A DNA stretch of 64,000 nucleotides from Pseudonocardia terrae (GTDB lineage Bacteria > Actinomycetota > Actinomycetes > Mycobacteriales > Pseudonocardiaceae), in contig NZ_JAJTTE010000004.1 in NCBI RefSeq assembly GCF_021343995.1, positions 62,001 to 126,000 on the forward strand. Direction: 5' to 3'. The translations under genes were made by a program, and so were the position numbers. The notes under the pieces are model-generated. The model was not told the DNA's origin and did not search any database. It saw nothing but the letters and a program-made list of their open reading frames with translations. Shown here in pieces: positions 9,960 to 20,504 of this stretch; positions within the stretch are counted from its first letter, which is position 1, and each line of letters starts with the position of its first letter.

Positions 9960-10865
9960 GTGACAAACGCCCACCGGGACGGCCGGCCCGACTCGCCCGC
10001 CGCCCTCGCCGACGCCCTCCGGGCGACCGGCTACCTCGCCGACGACGGTCTCGCGACGGCCGCGTACCTGGCGCTCGAGATGCAGCGCCCGCTCTTCTGC
10101 GAGGGTGAGCCCGGCACCGGCAAGACCGCCCTCGCGCAGGCCCTCGCCCAGGTCCTCGGCGCCGAGCTCATCCGACTGCAGTGCCACGACGGCATCGACG
10201 CCGCGCAGGCCCTCTACGACTGGGACTTCCCGCGCCAGCTGCTGCACCTGCGCGCCCTGGAGGCCGCGGCGACCGTCGACGGGTCCACGCTCGACGCCGA
10301 CACCGTGGAGGCCTCCCTCTACGACGACCGCTTCCTGCTGGCCCGCCCGATCCTGCGCGCGCTGCGGACCACCCCGTCCGTGCTGCTGGTCGACGAGATC
10401 GACCGCGCCGACGACGAGTTCGAGGCCTTCCTCCTCGAGGTGCTCTCCGAGCACGCGGTGACGATCCCCGAGGTCGGCGAGGTCCGCGCCGTCGTGCCGC
10501 CGGTGGTGGTGCTCACCTCCAACCGCACCCGCGAGGTGCACGACGCGCTCAAGCGGCGCTGCCTCTACCTCTGGCTGGACCACCCCGACGTCGCCCGCGA
10601 GATCGAGATCCTGCGCAGCCGGCTGCCCGGGGTGCCCGAGCGGCTCGCCCAGCAGGTGGCCACCGCCGCGCACAAGCTGCGCACCACGGACCTGATCAAG
10701 CCGCCCGGCGTCGCCGAGTCGCTGGACTGGGCCCGCGCGCTGCAGCTGGTCGGCGCCCGCAGCCTCGACGTCGACAGCGCCGCCCGCACACTCGGCGCCG
10801 TGCTGAAGTACCGCGAGGACGCCGACCGGGTGCGCAACCGGCTTGACTCCCTGCTCGCCTCCTGA
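9960..10865 (+). CDS. MoxR/CoxD-type AAA+ ATPase
   Basis: A 301-aa AAA+ ATPase. Walker A is GEPGTGKTALAQ, Walker B VLLVDEIDRAD, and a sensor/arginine-finger region LTSNRTREVHDALKRRC follows. MoxR ATPases work with a VWA-domain partner in maturing metalloenzymes; CoxD does this for the Mo/Cu centre of CO dehydrogenase. The partner VWA gene is next and an XdhC-like gene follows, the coxD-coxE-coxF order. The GTG was chosen at the beginning of family similarity; an earlier TTG would add about 31 unconserved residues. Confidence 0.87.
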   Translation: MTNAHRDGRPDSPAALADALRATGYLADDGLATAAYLALEMQRPLFCEGEPGTGKTALAQALAQVLGAELIRLQCHDGIDAAQALYDWDFPRQLLHLRALEAAATVDGSTLDADTVEASLYDDRFLLARPILRALRTTPSVLLVDEIDRADDEFEAFLLEVLSEHAVTIPEVGEVRAVVPPVVVLTSNRTREVHDALKRRCLYLWLDHPDVAREIEILRSRLPGVPERLAQQVATAAHKLRTTDLIKPPGVAESLDWARALQLVGARSLDVDSAARTLGAVLKYREDADRVRNRLDSLLAS

Positions 10866-10879
10866 CGGACGGACCCGAC

Positions 10880-12043
10880 GTGCAGTACCCGAGCGCGGTC
10901 CCCGAGACCGGCCCGGCCGCGGGCGCCGACGCGTTCCCGGGGCTGGTCGGTTTCACGGCCGCCCTGCGCGCCGCCGGCGTGCCCATGACGACCGACCGGG
11001 TGGCCGCCTTCGTCGAGGCGCTCGACGCCCTCGACGTCACCGACCGGACGCAGACCTACTGGGCCGGCCGGCTCACGCTCTGCTCCGACCCGGACGACAT
11101 CCGCCGCTTCGACGCGGCCTTCGCCGCGTGGTTCGACCCGGCCCAGGGGCCGCGGCCGCCGTCACCCGGCGACCGGCCGCCGCCCCCGCCCACGCTGCGC
11201 TCGCTCATGCCCGCGCGGGACCGCGGCGAGGAGACCGGCGAGGACGAGGAGGACGACGACTCCCCCGTCGTCCGGGCCACGGCCACCGGCACCGAGGTGC
11301 TGCGGACCCGCGACCTCGGTGAGCTGAGCCCGCTGGAGCGCGAGCACCTGCGCCGGCTGCTGGCCCTGCTGCGGCCGGACCCGCCGACCCGGCCCTCCCG
11401 CCGGCGCGGCCCCGCCCGGCACGGCAGCCCGGACCCGCGCCGGACGCTGCGCGCGGCCCTGCGCAACGAGGGCGAGATCGGCACGCTGTACCGGCGCGCG
11501 CCCACCCGGCGTCCGCGCAAGGTCGTGCTGCTGATCGACGTCTCGGGGTCGATGGAGCCCTACGCCGACGCCCTGCTCCGGTTCGCCCACGTCGTCGTGC
11601 GCCGTTCGCCGCGCAGCACGGAGGTCTTCACCCTCGGCACCCGCCTCACCCGGGTCACCCGGGAGCTGCGCCAGCGCGACCCCGAACGCGCGCTCCGCGA
11701 CGCCTCACGGGCCATCCCGGACTGGTCCGGCGGCACCCGCCTCGGCGAGGCCGTCCAGGCCTTCGTCGACCGGTGGGGACAGCGCGGGGCCGCGCGCCGC
11801 GCCGTCGTCGTGGTCTTCTCCGACGGCTGGGAGCGCGGCGAGCCGGACCTGCTGGGCCGGCAGGTGCAACGGCTCTCCCGGCTCGCGCACAAGGTGGTGT
11901 GGGTCAACCCGCACGCCGGCAAGGAGGGCTACGCCCCGGTGCAGGGCGGAATAGTCGCCGTGCTGCCGCACTTGGACCAACTGCTCGCCGGGCACAGCCT
12001 GGAGACCCTGGAGCGCCTGCTCGAGGTGATGAGGGATGCTTGA
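10880..12043 (+). CDS. VWA-domain protein, CoxE-like
   Basis: A 387-aa VWA_CoxE-type protein. Residues 1-200 form a helical, acidic region with a Pro/Arg-rich stretch. The VWA domain begins at KVVLLIDVSGSMEPYAD, which holds the MIDAS DxSxS, continues with a threonine-containing WSGGTRLGE and ends with VVVVFSDGWERGE. It is the expected partner of the preceding MoxR ATPase; in CO dehydrogenase systems CoxD and CoxE together place the metal-sulfur group. A 14-nt gap separates the two genes. No structural oxidoreductase genes are in the window, so the client enzyme is not known. Confidence 0.86.
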   Translation: MQYPSAVPETGPAAGADAFPGLVGFTAALRAAGVPMTTDRVAAFVEALDALDVTDRTQTYWAGRLTLCSDPDDIRRFDAAFAAWFDPAQGPRPPSPGDRPPPPPTLRSLMPARDRGEETGEDEEDDDSPVVRATATGTEVLRTRDLGELSPLEREHLRRLLALLRPDPPTRPSRRRGPARHGSPDPRRTLRAALRNEGEIGTLYRRAPTRRPRKVVLLIDVSGSMEPYADALLRFAHVVVRRSPRSTEVFTLGTRLTRVTRELRQRDPERALRDASRAIPDWSGGTRLGEAVQAFVDRWGQRGAARRAVVVVFSDGWERGEPDLLGRQVQRLSRLAHKVVWVNPHAGKEGYAPVQGGIVAVLPHLDQLLAGHSLETLERLLEVMRDA

Positions 12044-12093
12044 GAGGGGCGACGCGGCCGCCGGGTCCGCGCGTCCGGGCCTGGAGGTGCCAC

Positions 12094-13212
12094 ATGCGTG
12101 ACGTGGTCGACCAGCTCGAGGGCTGGTGGAAGAACGGGGAGCGCGCGGCGCTCGCCACGGTGGTCGCGACCTTCCGCTCCGCCCCGCGCCAGCCGGGTGC
12201 GTCGATGCTGGTGGGGCCGGGCGGCGAGGCCGTCGGCAGCGTGTCCGGCGGATGCGTCGAGGGCGCGGTGTACGAGCTCGGCCAGGAGGTCCTCGGCGAC
12301 CAGCGCCCGGTGCTGCAGCGCTACGGCGTCTCCGACGACGACGCGTTCGCCGTCGGCCTGACCTGCGGGGGGATCCTCGACGTCTACGTCGAGGAGGTCT
12401 CCCCCGAGGCCTACCCCGAGTTCGGCCGGGTCGCCGAGGCCATCCGGGACGAGACCCCGGTCGCCGTCGCCACCGTCGTCTCGGGTCCCGCGGAGCGGCT
12501 CGGGAAGCGGCTGATCGTGTGGGAGGACCGGGTCGACGGCGGCACCGGCTCCGACCGGCTGGACGGCGCCGTCACCGACGACGCCCGCGGCCTGCTCGCG
12601 TCCGGGCGCAACGCCACGATCACCTACGGCGTCGACGGCCAGCGCCGCGGCGAGGGCCTGATGGTCTTCGTCGAGTCGTTCGCCCCGCCGCCCCGCATGA
12701 TCGTGTTCGGCGCGATCGACTTCGCCGCCGCCGTCGCCAAGATGGGCAACTTCCTGGGGTACCGGGTCACGGTGTGCGACGCCCGCCCGGTCTTCGCCAC
12801 CGCCAGCCGCTTCCCCGGTGCCAACGAGGTCGTGGTCGAGTGGCCGCACCGGTACCTGGCCAAGGAGGCGGAGGAGGGCCGGATCGACGGGCGGACGGTG
12901 CTCACCGTCCTCACCCACGACCCCAAGTTCGACGTCCCGCTGCTCGAGGTGGCGCTGCGGCTGCCGCAGGTCGCCTACATCGGCGCGATGGGCTCGCGGC
13001 GCACCCACGAGGACCGCATCGAGCGGCTCAAGGAGCGCGGCCTCACCGACGCCGAGATCGCGAAGATGTCCAGCCCGATCGGCCTGGACCTCGGCGCCCG
13101 CACGCCGGAGGAGACCGCCGTCTCCATCGCCGCGGAGATGATCGCGCAGCACTGGGGCGGGGCCGGTACCCGGCTCGCCGAGCGCGAGGGACCCATCCAC
13201 AGCCACACCTGA
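12094..13212 (+). CDS. XdhC/CoxF-family Moco maturation protein
   Basis: A 372-aa two-domain protein. The N-terminal XdhC_CoxI domain shows SVSGGCVEGAVYE and LTCGGILDVYVEE. The C-terminal Rossmann domain includes MIVFGAIDFAAAVAKMGNFLGY, VTVCDARPVFA and YIGAMGSRRTHEDRI. XdhC binds sulfurated molybdenum cofactor and delivers it to xanthine-dehydrogenase-class enzymes. The usual GAGHVG of the Rossmann turn reads GAIDFA here, a variation of unknown effect. The ATG follows ctggaggtgcc. With the preceding two genes it makes a CoxDEF-like maturation set. Confidence 0.88.
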   Translation: MRDVVDQLEGWWKNGERAALATVVATFRSAPRQPGASMLVGPGGEAVGSVSGGCVEGAVYELGQEVLGDQRPVLQRYGVSDDDAFAVGLTCGGILDVYVEEVSPEAYPEFGRVAEAIRDETPVAVATVVSGPAERLGKRLIVWEDRVDGGTGSDRLDGAVTDDARGLLASGRNATITYGVDGQRRGEGLMVFVESFAPPPRMIVFGAIDFAAAVAKMGNFLGYRVTVCDARPVFATASRFPGANEVVVEWPHRYLAKEAEEGRIDGRTVLTVLTHDPKFDVPLLEVALRLPQVAYIGAMGSRRTHEDRIERLKERGLTDAEIAKMSSPIGLDLGARTPEETAVSIAAEMIAQHWGGAGTRLAEREGPIHSHT

Positions 13213-13303
13213 CCGTCGGGAGAGGTCCGGTCCCCTCCGTCGGACCGGTCCTGCTCGTCGCCCCGCCGACTACCGTGCGGTGGTGCAGACGAGGAGGTCC
13301 CGC

Positions 13304-13333
13304 ATGTTCCGCCCCCGTTCCCGGCGCCGCTGA
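13304..13333 (+). CDS. Possible 9-aa leader peptide (MFRPRSRRR)
   Basis: ATG preceded by a strong site (gaggaggtccc) and by a TACCGT -10-like hexamer at 13271-13276. Five of nine codons are arginine. Its TGA overlaps an ATG of the alcohol-dehydrogenase frame (TGATG), though that upstream ATG is probably not the enzyme start. It could be a short leader peptide or chance. Confidence 0.3.
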   Translation: MFRPRSRRR

Positions 13334-13485
13334 TGCCGGTGCCCCGCACCGCCTCCCCGGCCCCGGCCGGCCCCGCAACGGAGCACCGCGTCCGCTCCGT
13401 GCGGAGTAGCGTGCCTCACACGATCCGGATGCCCCGGGCATCCGGACGTCGTCGTGTGCGGTCGGACGAGGCGTGGGAGGGCACC

Positions 13486-14853
13486 GTGGCTCTCGACAGC
13501 AGGGTGGGTCCCGGCGGCAGGGCCCCCGCGGCCGGGACCGTCGGCGCGTGCCGTCGGGCGGGCGAGACCGTGCTGGTCGACGACGTGCCCGACGACGTGC
13601 TCGACACCGCTCTCGACGACGATCTCGACGACGCCGACCGCGAGCCCGACCTGACCGTCCACCGGGGCGGCGGGTGCGGCGCCCCGGCGGCCGGAGCCAC
13701 GAACCCGAGGCTGTCGAAGTTCCACGCCCCCGAGATCGTGTTCGGGCCCGACTCGCTGCGCGAGGCCGCGTACGCCGCGGTCCGGCTCGGCGCGCGGCGG
13801 CCGTTCGTGGTGACCGACCCCGGCGTGTTCGAGGCCGGCTGGCCCAGCGAGCTGCTCGCACACCTGCGCGGGACCGGGCTCGCCCCGCGGCTGTGGACCG
13901 ACGTCACGCCGAACCCCAAGGACCACGAGATCGAGCAGGGCTACCACGACTACGTGGCCTCCGGCTGCGACGTCGTGATGGGCCTGGGCGGCGGCTCGGT
14001 GATCGACGCGGCCAAGGGCGTGGCCCTGCTGGCGTCGAACGGCGGGCGGATCCTGGACTACGAGGGCATCGACCGGATCGCCAACCCGATCCCGCCGCTG
14101 ATCATGATGCCGTCGACCTCGGGGACCGGCGCGGACGTCTCGCAGTTCTGCATCGTCACCGACACCGAGCGGCACACCAAGATCACGATCATGGGCCGCG
14201 CCCTCGTGCCGGACGTGTCGGTGATCGACCCGCGCCTGCTCGTCACCATGCCGGAGTGGCTCAACGCCGCGACCGGTCTCGACGCGCTGACCCACGGCAT
14301 CGAGGCGTTCGTCTCACTGGCGCACGGCCCGCTCACCGACCACCACGCGCTGCAGGCCGTCTCGCTGGTCAACGCCAACCTCGCCCACACGATGATGCGG
14401 CCGGACGACCAGCGGGCCCGGCAGGCGATGGCCCAGGCCGCCCTCGAGGCCGGGCTGGCCTTCACCAACGCGATCCTGGGGGCCACGCACGCCATGAGCC
14501 ACCAGGTCGGCGGGATGCTCGACCTGCCGCACGGGGTGGTCAACGGGGTGCTGCTGCCCCACGTCGTGCGGTTCAACGGCGCCGCCGGCCCCGAGCGGTT
14601 CGTGCCGATCGCGCAGGCGATGGGCCTGGCCGGGCCCGGGGTGCCCGGCGACGAGGCCGTCGACATGGTCGCCGCGGAGATCCGCAAGCTGGGCGACGAG
14701 GTCGGTGTGCCGAGCGGGCTCGCCGCGCTCGGTGTGACCGAGGCGGACGTCCCGCGGCTCGCGGTGCTGACGCTCGGCGACGCCTGCCTGACCACCAACC
14801 CCCGCCCCGCCTCCGTCGACGAGGTCGAGACGCTGTTCCGGGCCGCCCTGTGA
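13486..14853 (+). CDS. Iron-containing alcohol dehydrogenase, ErcA-like
   Basis: A 455-aa group III Fe-ADH. The NAD-binding signature GLGGGSVIDAAKG, the PSTSGTGAD loop and the metal-binding residues (Asp and His in GLDALTHGIEAF, His in THAMSHQVGG, His in DLPHGVVNG) are all present, so it may be active. An unusual first ~75 residues are acidic (DDVPDDVLDTALDDDLDDAD) and carry a GGGCGAP segment before the family core at LSKFHAPEIVFGP. It is followed 10 nt later by a histidine kinase and response regulator, the context of ErcA-type regulatory dehydrogenases in alcohol oxidation control. The GTG with gggagg 5 nt upstream is preferred to an ATG at 13333. Confidence 0.85.
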   Translation: MALDSRVGPGGRAPAAGTVGACRRAGETVLVDDVPDDVLDTALDDDLDDADREPDLTVHRGGGCGAPAAGATNPRLSKFHAPEIVFGPDSLREAAYAAVRLGARRPFVVTDPGVFEAGWPSELLAHLRGTGLAPRLWTDVTPNPKDHEIEQGYHDYVASGCDVVMGLGGGSVIDAAKGVALLASNGGRILDYEGIDRIANPIPPLIMMPSTSGTGADVSQFCIVTDTERHTKITIMGRALVPDVSVIDPRLLVTMPEWLNAATGLDALTHGIEAFVSLAHGPLTDHHALQAVSLVNANLAHTMMRPDDQRARQAMAQAALEAGLAFTNAILGATHAMSHQVGGMLDLPHGVVNGVLLPHVVRFNGAAGPERFVPIAQAMGLAGPGVPGDEAVDMVAAEIRKLGDEVGVPSGLAALGVTEADVPRLAVLTLGDACLTTNPRPASVDEVETLFRAAL

Positions 14854-14863
14854 GGGAGCCGCG

Positions 14864-16348
14864 GTGACGAGCATGCCCTCCTCCGGCCCCGGGCCGCCGC
14901 GGCGGGACGACCCGCCGCACTCCGCGGGCCGCTCGTGGCCCGGCCCCGACCTCGACGCGCTGACCGGGCTGCGGTCGGGCAAGCCGTCGTTCTACCCGGA
15001 GTACCGGGTGTCGGCGGTGCGGCTGCGCCGGGTGATCCTCGCGCTGGAGCGGATCTCCGCCGCCCTGGTCCGCACGATGGAGGGTTCCGAGGCACTGGTC
15101 CGGGCCGTGGTCGACGCCGCCGCCGACCACCTCTCCGCGGACTGGGTCGCCTTCGCCCTGGTCGACGGCCGGCTCAAGGACGCCAGCCCGCGGCACCTCG
15201 TGCTGGGGCCGGACGGGGTCGAGTGGACGAACCTGGACCTGGTCCCGGCGACCGTCCGGACACACGTCGAGAAGGTCCGGCGGGGCGACGACACCGGCGA
15301 GCACGGCCGGGACCACGACCATGACCACGACCGGGACACCGCCCGCACGCACCTGCACGTCCCCGTCCGGCTCGACGGGCGCACCGTCGGCGGGTTCGTG
15401 GCGTGGACCCCACGGGACCGCGAGGTCGACGACACCGACCACTCGGTCCTGCGCATCCTGGCCGGGCAGACGGCCTCCGCCCTGCAGAACTGCGCGCTGC
15501 TGGAGCGTTCCGAGAAGCTCTACGCCCGCACCGCCCGGCAGGCGGAGGACCTGCGGGCCCGCAACGCCGAGCTGCAGCGCACCCAGGAGCAGCTGGGCGC
15601 CGCCCGGCAGCGCGAGGTGCTGGACAACGAACGGCACCGGATCGCCCGGGAGCTGCACGACAGCGTCACCCAGTACGCGCTCTCCGCGGGCATGCACATC
15701 GAGCTGGTCCGCGGCGAGCTCGACGAGCCGCGGCTCCTCGAGCACCTCGACACCGCGAAGGACCTCACCAAGCGGGCCGTCGAGCAGCTGCGGTCGGCCA
15801 TCTACGCGCTCAGCCACCACGAGAGCGCCGACCAGGACCTGCCGGCGATGCTGCGCCAGCTCACCACCGTGCACATGCCCGACGAGCTGCGCATCGACGT
15901 CCGGATCGGTGGCGAGCCCGTGCGGCTGTCCGCCGAGCAGGAGCAGTCGCTGTTCCGCATCGCCGGCGAGGCGCTGTTCAACACCGCCATGCACGCCGAC
16001 GCCTCCCGCGCCTCCATCCGGCTGGCCTACCGGCCGGGTGCGGTGCGGCTGACCGTGTCCGACGACGGCAAGGGTCGCCCCGAGGAGGTCCGGCGCAGCC
16101 TGCGGGCCTCGGCGCTGTCCCCGTCCGGGGAGCACCGCGGCCTGGTCAACATGCAGACCAGGGCCGTGGAGATGGGCGGGACGGTGACGTTCCGCCGGGC
16201 CCGCATGGGTGGGTTGCAGGTCCAGGTCGACGTCCCGGTCGGCGGGGGCGGCAGTGGCCGGGGCGACGCCGGGAGTGGCGCGGGGAACGGCGCGCAGGGT
16301 GGTGCCCGGGACGGCGCCCGTACCGACGAGAGAGGGGTGGCGTCATGA
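14864..16348 (+). CDS. GAF-domain sensor histidine kinase (HisKA_3), MadS-like
   Basis: A 494-aa soluble kinase. Residues ~45-215 form a GAF-like sensor domain, a coiled-coil follows, then the HisKA_3 H-box NERHRIARELHDSVTQYALS and a HATPase_c domain (ALFNTAMHADA, DDGKGRPEEV, HRGLVNMQTRAVEMGG). No transmembrane segment is seen. A His/Asp-rich run (EHGRDHDHDHDRD) interrupts the GAF domain, and the C-terminus is a Gly/Arg-rich tail. It starts with GTG behind gagggagcc and overlaps the regulator gene by ATGA. Its signal is likely linked to the adjacent ErcA-like dehydrogenase; the ligand is unknown. Confidence 0.87.
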   Translation: MTSMPSSGPGPPRRDDPPHSAGRSWPGPDLDALTGLRSGKPSFYPEYRVSAVRLRRVILALERISAALVRTMEGSEALVRAVVDAAADHLSADWVAFALVDGRLKDASPRHLVLGPDGVEWTNLDLVPATVRTHVEKVRRGDDTGEHGRDHDHDHDRDTARTHLHVPVRLDGRTVGGFVAWTPRDREVDDTDHSVLRILAGQTASALQNCALLERSEKLYARTARQAEDLRARNAELQRTQEQLGAARQREVLDNERHRIARELHDSVTQYALSAGMHIELVRGELDEPRLLEHLDTAKDLTKRAVEQLRSAIYALSHHESADQDLPAMLRQLTTVHMPDELRIDVRIGGEPVRLSAEQEQSLFRIAGEALFNTAMHADASRASIRLAYRPGAVRLTVSDDGKGRPEEVRRSLRASALSPSGEHRGLVNMQTRAVEMGGTVTFRRARMGGLQVQVDVPVGGGGSGRGDAGSGAGNGAQGGARDGARTDERGVAS

Positions 16349-17046
16349 ACGCCGTTCGCACCGCAGCGCCCGGGGGCCAGCCCCCGCGCCCGATGCACCG
16401 GGCGCGCCCGATGCCCGTGCGGATCGTGCTGGTCGACGACCACTCGATCATGCGCCAGGGCCTGCGCGCCGTGCTGGAGCGCGAGGAGGACCTGCGGGTG
16501 GTGGGCGAGGCCGGCACCCCGGCCGACGCGATCGCCGCCGTGGCCGCCACCCGCCCGCACGTCGTGCTGCTCGACCTCAAGCTCACCTCCGGCCCGCAGA
16601 CGGACGGGCTCGAGGTGTGCCGCAAGCTCTGCGCCGCCCACCCGGGCATCGGCGTGCTGGTGCTGACCACGTTCGCCGAGGACCGGCTCGTCGTCGAGTC
16701 CGTGCAGGCGGGCGCCCGCGGGTACGTCGTGAAGGACGTCGACACGACCGAGCTGGTCCGTGCCATCCGCGCCGTCTCGCGCGGGGAGAGCGCCTTCGAC
16801 GCCCGCAGCGCCTCGGCCATGGTGCGCTCGCTGTCCGGCGGCGTCCCGGACCGGGAACGGCTCACCGAGCGCGAGCTCGACGTGCTGCGGCTGCTCGCGC
16901 GCGGCCTGTCGAACCGCGCCATCGGGGCGGAGCTGTTCATCTCCGAGACCACGGTGAAGTTCCACGTCGGCAACCTCATGCGGAAGCTGATGGTGTCCCG
17001 CCGCGCCGAGGCGGTGTACGCGGCCACCAAGCTGGGTCTGCTCTAG
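16345..17046 (+). CDS. NarL/LuxR-type response regulator, MadR-like
   Basis: A 233-aa regulator. A short basic leader precedes the receiver domain, which has the acidic pair in IVLVDDHS, the phospho-acceptor Asp in VVLLDLKL, and LTTF and VVKDV around the switch Thr and Lys. A C-terminal LuxR HTH follows (LTERELDVLRLLARGLSNRA to VKFHVGNLMRKLM). It is cotranslated with its kinase. The pair, headed by an Fe-ADH, probably regulates oxidation of an alcohol or a related small molecule; targets are not evident in this window. Confidence 0.92.
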   Translation: MNAVRTAAPGGQPPRPMHRARPMPVRIVLVDDHSIMRQGLRAVLEREEDLRVVGEAGTPADAIAAVAATRPHVVLLDLKLTSGPQTDGLEVCRKLCAAHPGIGVLVLTTFAEDRLVVESVQAGARGYVVKDVDTTELVRAIRAVSRGESAFDARSASAMVRSLSGGVPDRERLTERELDVLRLLARGLSNRAIGAELFISETTVKFHVGNLMRKLMVSRRAEAVYAATKLGLL

Positions 17047-17083
17047 CTCGCGCCCGCGTGCCCGGCACGGTAGGACCGCGGGC

Positions 17084-17731
17084 GTGCGTGTGTATGCGGA
17101 GCGGCCGGAGCGGGCCGCCGGTCAGGTGGTGGCCGACGTCGTGGCGGTGGCGTGGGCGGCGCTCTGGATCTGGCTGGGCGTGGCCACGCACGATCTCCTG
17201 CTGCGCCTGCAGGGGCCCGGCCGGACGCTGGTCCAGGCGGGCGAGGCGATCCGCGGCGCGTTCGACGGCGCGGCCCGCGGCGCCGGGGAGGTCCCGTTCG
17301 TCGGCGACCGGCTGTCCGGGGCCTTCGCGCCCGGCGCCGACGCCGGGTCCTCGCTGGTGGCGGCGGGCCAGCAGCAGATCGACACCGTCGGTGCGGTGGC
17401 GACCGGCGCGGGAGTGCTCGTCGCCGTGCTGGGGCTGCTGCCCGTGCTGGCGTTGTGGCTGCCGCTGCGGGTCCGCTACGCCCGCCGGGCCACCGCGGCG
17501 GCCGACGCGCGCGCGGCCGGCCCGGACGTCCTGGCCCTGCGGGCGCTCACGCACCGCCCGCTGCGCTCGCTGCTGCGCATCACGCCGGACCCCGCCGGTG
17601 CGTGGCGCTCGGGCGACCCGGCGGCCGTCGCGGCGCTGGCCGAGGCCGAGCTGCGCGCGCTCGGCCTCCGGGGCACCGGCAGCACCGACGGCACCGGCGT
17701 CACCAGCGGTACTAGGGGACGACCGGGGTGA
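17084..17731 (+). CDS. Membrane protein of unknown function (two TM segments)
   Basis: A 215-aa protein with a membrane helix at about residues 16-40 (VVADVVAVAWAALWIWLGVA) and another at about 105-127 (ATGAGVLVAVLGLLPVLALWL). The loop between is about 65 residues and Ala/Gly-rich. The tail after the second helix is cytoplasmic by the Arg-rich flank VRYARRATAA. No catalytic motif was recognised. The GTG start is weakly supported. The 3' end overlaps the convergent carbonic anhydrase gene by 20 nt, which would limit any terminator there. Confidence 0.7.
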   Translation: MRVYAERPERAAGQVVADVVAVAWAALWIWLGVATHDLLLRLQGPGRTLVQAGEAIRGAFDGAARGAGEVPFVGDRLSGAFAPGADAGSSLVAAGQQQIDTVGAVATGAGVLVAVLGLLPVLALWLPLRVRYARRATAAADARAAGPDVLALRALTHRPLRSLLRITPDPAGAWRSGDPAAVAALAEAELRALGLRGTGSTDGTGVTSGTRGRPG

Positions 17732-18248
17732 CCGTCTTGGCGTGCCGCTGCGCGAGCTCCCGGTAGATGTCCGGGTTCGTCCGCACCCAGCGCTCGGCCT
17801 CGGGCGTCAGGCCGCCCTTGGTGGTGGCGGCCGGGCCGAGGACCAGCGTGCCCTCCGGGATCACCTTGTTCGGGGGCACCGTGGAGCCGGCCCCGATCAG
17901 CGACCGCGCGCCGATCCGCGCCCCGTCCTGGATCGTGGCGCCGTTGCCGATCACGCACTCCGCGCCGATCACGCTCCCGTGCACCACGCACAGGTGCCCG
18001 ATCGTCGCGCCCTCGCCGATCTCGGTGACGGGGTCGTCGCCGCCGTGCAGCACGCAGCCGTCCTGCACGTTGGCCCCGGCCCGCACCACGATCGGGCCGA
18101 AGTCGGCCCGGAGCACGGCGTTGTACCAGACCGAGGCGCCCTCCTCGACGCGCACGTCACCGACGAGCGTGGCGGTGGGGGCGACGAAGGCGGTCGGGTG
18201 GACGGTCGGGGCGAGGCCCTCGAAGGAGAACAGCGGCACGCCCCTCAC
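17712..18248 (-). CDS. Gamma-carbonic-anhydrase-family hexapeptide protein
   Basis: A 178-aa left-handed beta-helix protein of the gamma-CA/PaaY/YrdA group. Hexapeptide repeats run from FVAPTATLVGDVRVEEGASV to IGARSLIGAGS. The three potential zinc ligands are the His in GCVLHGGDD and the two in IGHLCVVHGSVIG. It may hydrate CO2 or be a related acyl/CoA enzyme; the family alone does not decide. The GTG (MRGVPLF) was taken; a second GTG three codons in is equally possible. Confidence 0.88.
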   Translation of the reverse strand: MRGVPLFSFEGLAPTVHPTAFVAPTATLVGDVRVEEGASVWYNAVLRADFGPIVVRAGANVQDGCVLHGGDDPVTEIGEGATIGHLCVVHGSVIGAECVIGNGATIQDGARIGARSLIGAGSTVPPNKVIPEGTLVLGPAATTKGGLTPEAERWVRTNPDIYRELAQRHAKTVTPVVP

Positions 18249-18267
18249 CCTGCCACGGGGGCCGTGA

Positions 18268-18297
18268 AGATCCGCCGAGATCCGCAGAGATCTGCGC
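18268..18297. repeat. Three 10-bp tandem direct repeats
   Basis: agatccgccg, agatccgcag and agatctgcgc follow each other without gaps, 20 to 49 nt upstream of the carbonic-anhydrase-like start (minus strand) and downstream of thiG. They could be a binding site for that promoter. Confidence 0.5.
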
Positions 18298-18336
18298 CTC
18301 CCGGCTCGGTGTCCCCGTTCGTCCGGCGAGCCTCGG

Positions 18337-20359
<2,023 letters not shown>

Positions 20360-20368
20360 CTTGCTTCC

Positions 20369-20455
20369 TCCCTGCGCCGGCATGACCCGGATCAGGTTCG
20401 ACGGTCGGGACCGGCCAGTCCCCTCTCAGCCCGCTCGCCCGCGGACTCCCGTGCC
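20369..20455 (-). promoter_or_regulatory. TPP riboswitch (THI element) for thiOSG
   Basis: On the minus strand the RNA has acgggagtcc, then gcgggctgagagggg (the CUGAGA core), ccgaccgtcgaacctgatcc (the AACCUGAUC core), and gtcatgccggcgcagggag. These are the invariant blocks of the thiamine pyrophosphate aptamer in correct order and spacing. The last gggag merges with the ribosome site of thiO, so TPP binding probably hides that site and blocks translation. Confidence 0.93.
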
Positions 20456-20490
20456 CTGCACCCACAGCTCTCGTTTCCGGTCGCCCAGCC

Positions 20491-20496
20491 TACGCT
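20491..20496 (+). promoter_or_regulatory. -10 element (TACGCT) of leaderless thiE
   Basis: TACGCT ends 8 nt before the thiE GTG and no ribosome site is present, so the mRNA probably begins at or next to the start codon. Confidence 0.45.
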
Positions 20497-20504
20497 CCCG
20501 GACC

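Noticed and set aside
13333..13485. Longer alcohol dehydrogenase from an ATG at 13333
   Set aside because: The 51 extra residues are Arg/Pro-rich with a -10-like hexamer inside (13407-13412), while the GTG at 13486 has a good ribosome site.
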